5,918 nucleotides of DNA from a candidate division CSSED10-310 bacterium. GTDB lineage: Bacteria > CSSED10-310 > JAFGDC01. The DNA lies in NCBI GenBank assembly GCA_016932295.1, contig JAFGDC010000008.1, forward strand, positions 1 through 5,918, in the 5' to 3' direction. Positions 5,773 through 5,918 of this stretch are shown in pieces; position 1 is the stretch's first letter, and every line of letters begins with the position of its first letter. Made by a program: the position numbers and the translations under genes. Below the pieces are notes generated by a model that worked only from the letters and a program-made list of their open reading frames with translations, made no database searches and was not told the origin of the DNA.

Positions 5773-5822
5773 AACCTTGACATCCAATTACTTGAACACA
5801 GATGGGGTGATCCGTCAAGGTT
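5773..5822. repeat. 9-bp inverted repeat with 32-base spacer in the upstream region of the ATP-grasp gene
   Basis: AACCTTGAC at 5773-5781 is the exact reverse complement of GTCAAGGTT at 5814-5822. The left arm runs into CTTGACATCCAATTAC, which loosely resembles the 16-bp element at 2947 and 3243 (CTTGACA, then CAATT with a one-base spacing change). It could be an operator pair or a long-loop hairpin after a gene ending at 5815. No T-run supports a terminator. Confidence 0.3.
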
Positions 5823-5918
5823 GGATTGCCTCGAGCCATTTGCGCTGTGGGGTGGTAGGAGAGGTGGCGGGTGGGTGGTGAGCGATAGCGAAGGCTGGAT
5901 GATCGCGGCCGAAGCCGA
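5815..5918 (-). CDS. Possible C-terminal end of a minus-strand gene running off the window
   Basis: Read on the minus strand from the window end, one frame stays open for 33 codons and stops with TGA at 5815-5817. It encodes a His/Pro/Thr-rich linker and ends RKWLEAIQP. If real, it is the tail of a gene co-directional with the ATP-grasp gene, 168 bases upstream of it. A 33-codon open stretch in GC-rich DNA is weak evidence, and the G-rich plus strand here imposes Pro/Thr codons whether or not it is coding. No family can be named. Confidence 0.22.
   Translation of the reverse strand, partial: GFGRDHPAFAIAHHPPATSPTTPQRKWLEAIQP
5849..5878 (+). other. G-rich tract with G-quadruplex potential
   Basis: Eight runs of two to four G occur within 30 bases on the plus strand (GGGG at 5849, GGG at 5869 and 5873, and five GG runs between and after), with loops of one to three bases. 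It meets the pattern of a two-tetrad, possibly mixed three-tetrad, G-quadruplex. A biological role is not shown, and it may only reflect Pro/Thr codons of a minus-strand gene. Confidence 0.3.

Noticed and set aside
5621..5839. 72-residue minus-strand frame overlapping the ATP-grasp start
   Set aside because: It overlaps the ribosome binding site and first codons of a well-supported gene in another frame and has no motif or ribosome site of its own.
1..5918. CRISPR array, insertion sequence, tRNA or rRNA, toxin-antitoxin pair
   Set aside because: No regularly spaced repeats, transposase motifs, terminal inverted repeats with target duplications, tRNA-like cloverleaf or rRNA-like sequence were seen.

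Overview
The window reads as a piece of a moderately GC-rich bacterial chromosome with ordinary gene density. It contains no rRNA, tRNA, CRISPR array or recognisable mobile element. A molybdenum-cofactor-type NTPase next to a tiny CQLxC-type cysteine protein, together with a large secreted beta-sandwich protein, suggests an anaerobic, Desulfobacterota-like (deltaproteobacterial) organism. That placement is an inference from gene content, not a proof.

Layout. (i) 1-726, plus strand: the C-terminal 241 residues of a TPR protein whose start lies outside the window. (ii) 764-2707, minus strand, convergent with the first: a 647-residue exported protein with four carboxypeptidase-regulatory-like domains, an IPT/TIG domain and a C-terminal beta domain. 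(iii) 2708-3037: a divergent intergenic region without a convincing gene. It holds a leader with two small hairpins, an extended -10 promoter candidate for the minus-strand gene, a 39-bp inverted repeat, paired A/T tracts, and a promoter candidate for the plus-strand gene. (iv) 3038-3226, plus: a 62-residue protein with six cysteines. (v) 3439-4227, plus, GTG start: a MobB-like P-loop NTPase. (vi) 4270-5646, minus: a circularly permuted ATP-grasp ligase that converges on the NTPase gene and ends in a strong intrinsic terminator at 4226-4252. (vii) 5647-5918: the upstream region of the ligase gene, with a 12-bp palindrome, a 9-bp inverted repeat and a G-rich stretch. It may also hold the tail of another minus-strand gene running off the window.

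How the genes may work together. The clearest functional unit is the small cysteine protein plus the MobB-like NTPase. They share strand and order, and a 16-bp near-identical element (15 of 16 bases) occurs once before the small gene and once between the two genes. This suggests a small molybdenum/tungsten-cofactor-related module, but the sequence alone does not prove the function. The ATP-grasp gene is monocistronic at its 3' end and lacks the partners usual for its superfamily inside the window, so its substrate is unknown. The TPR protein and the secreted protein have no visible link to the other genes.
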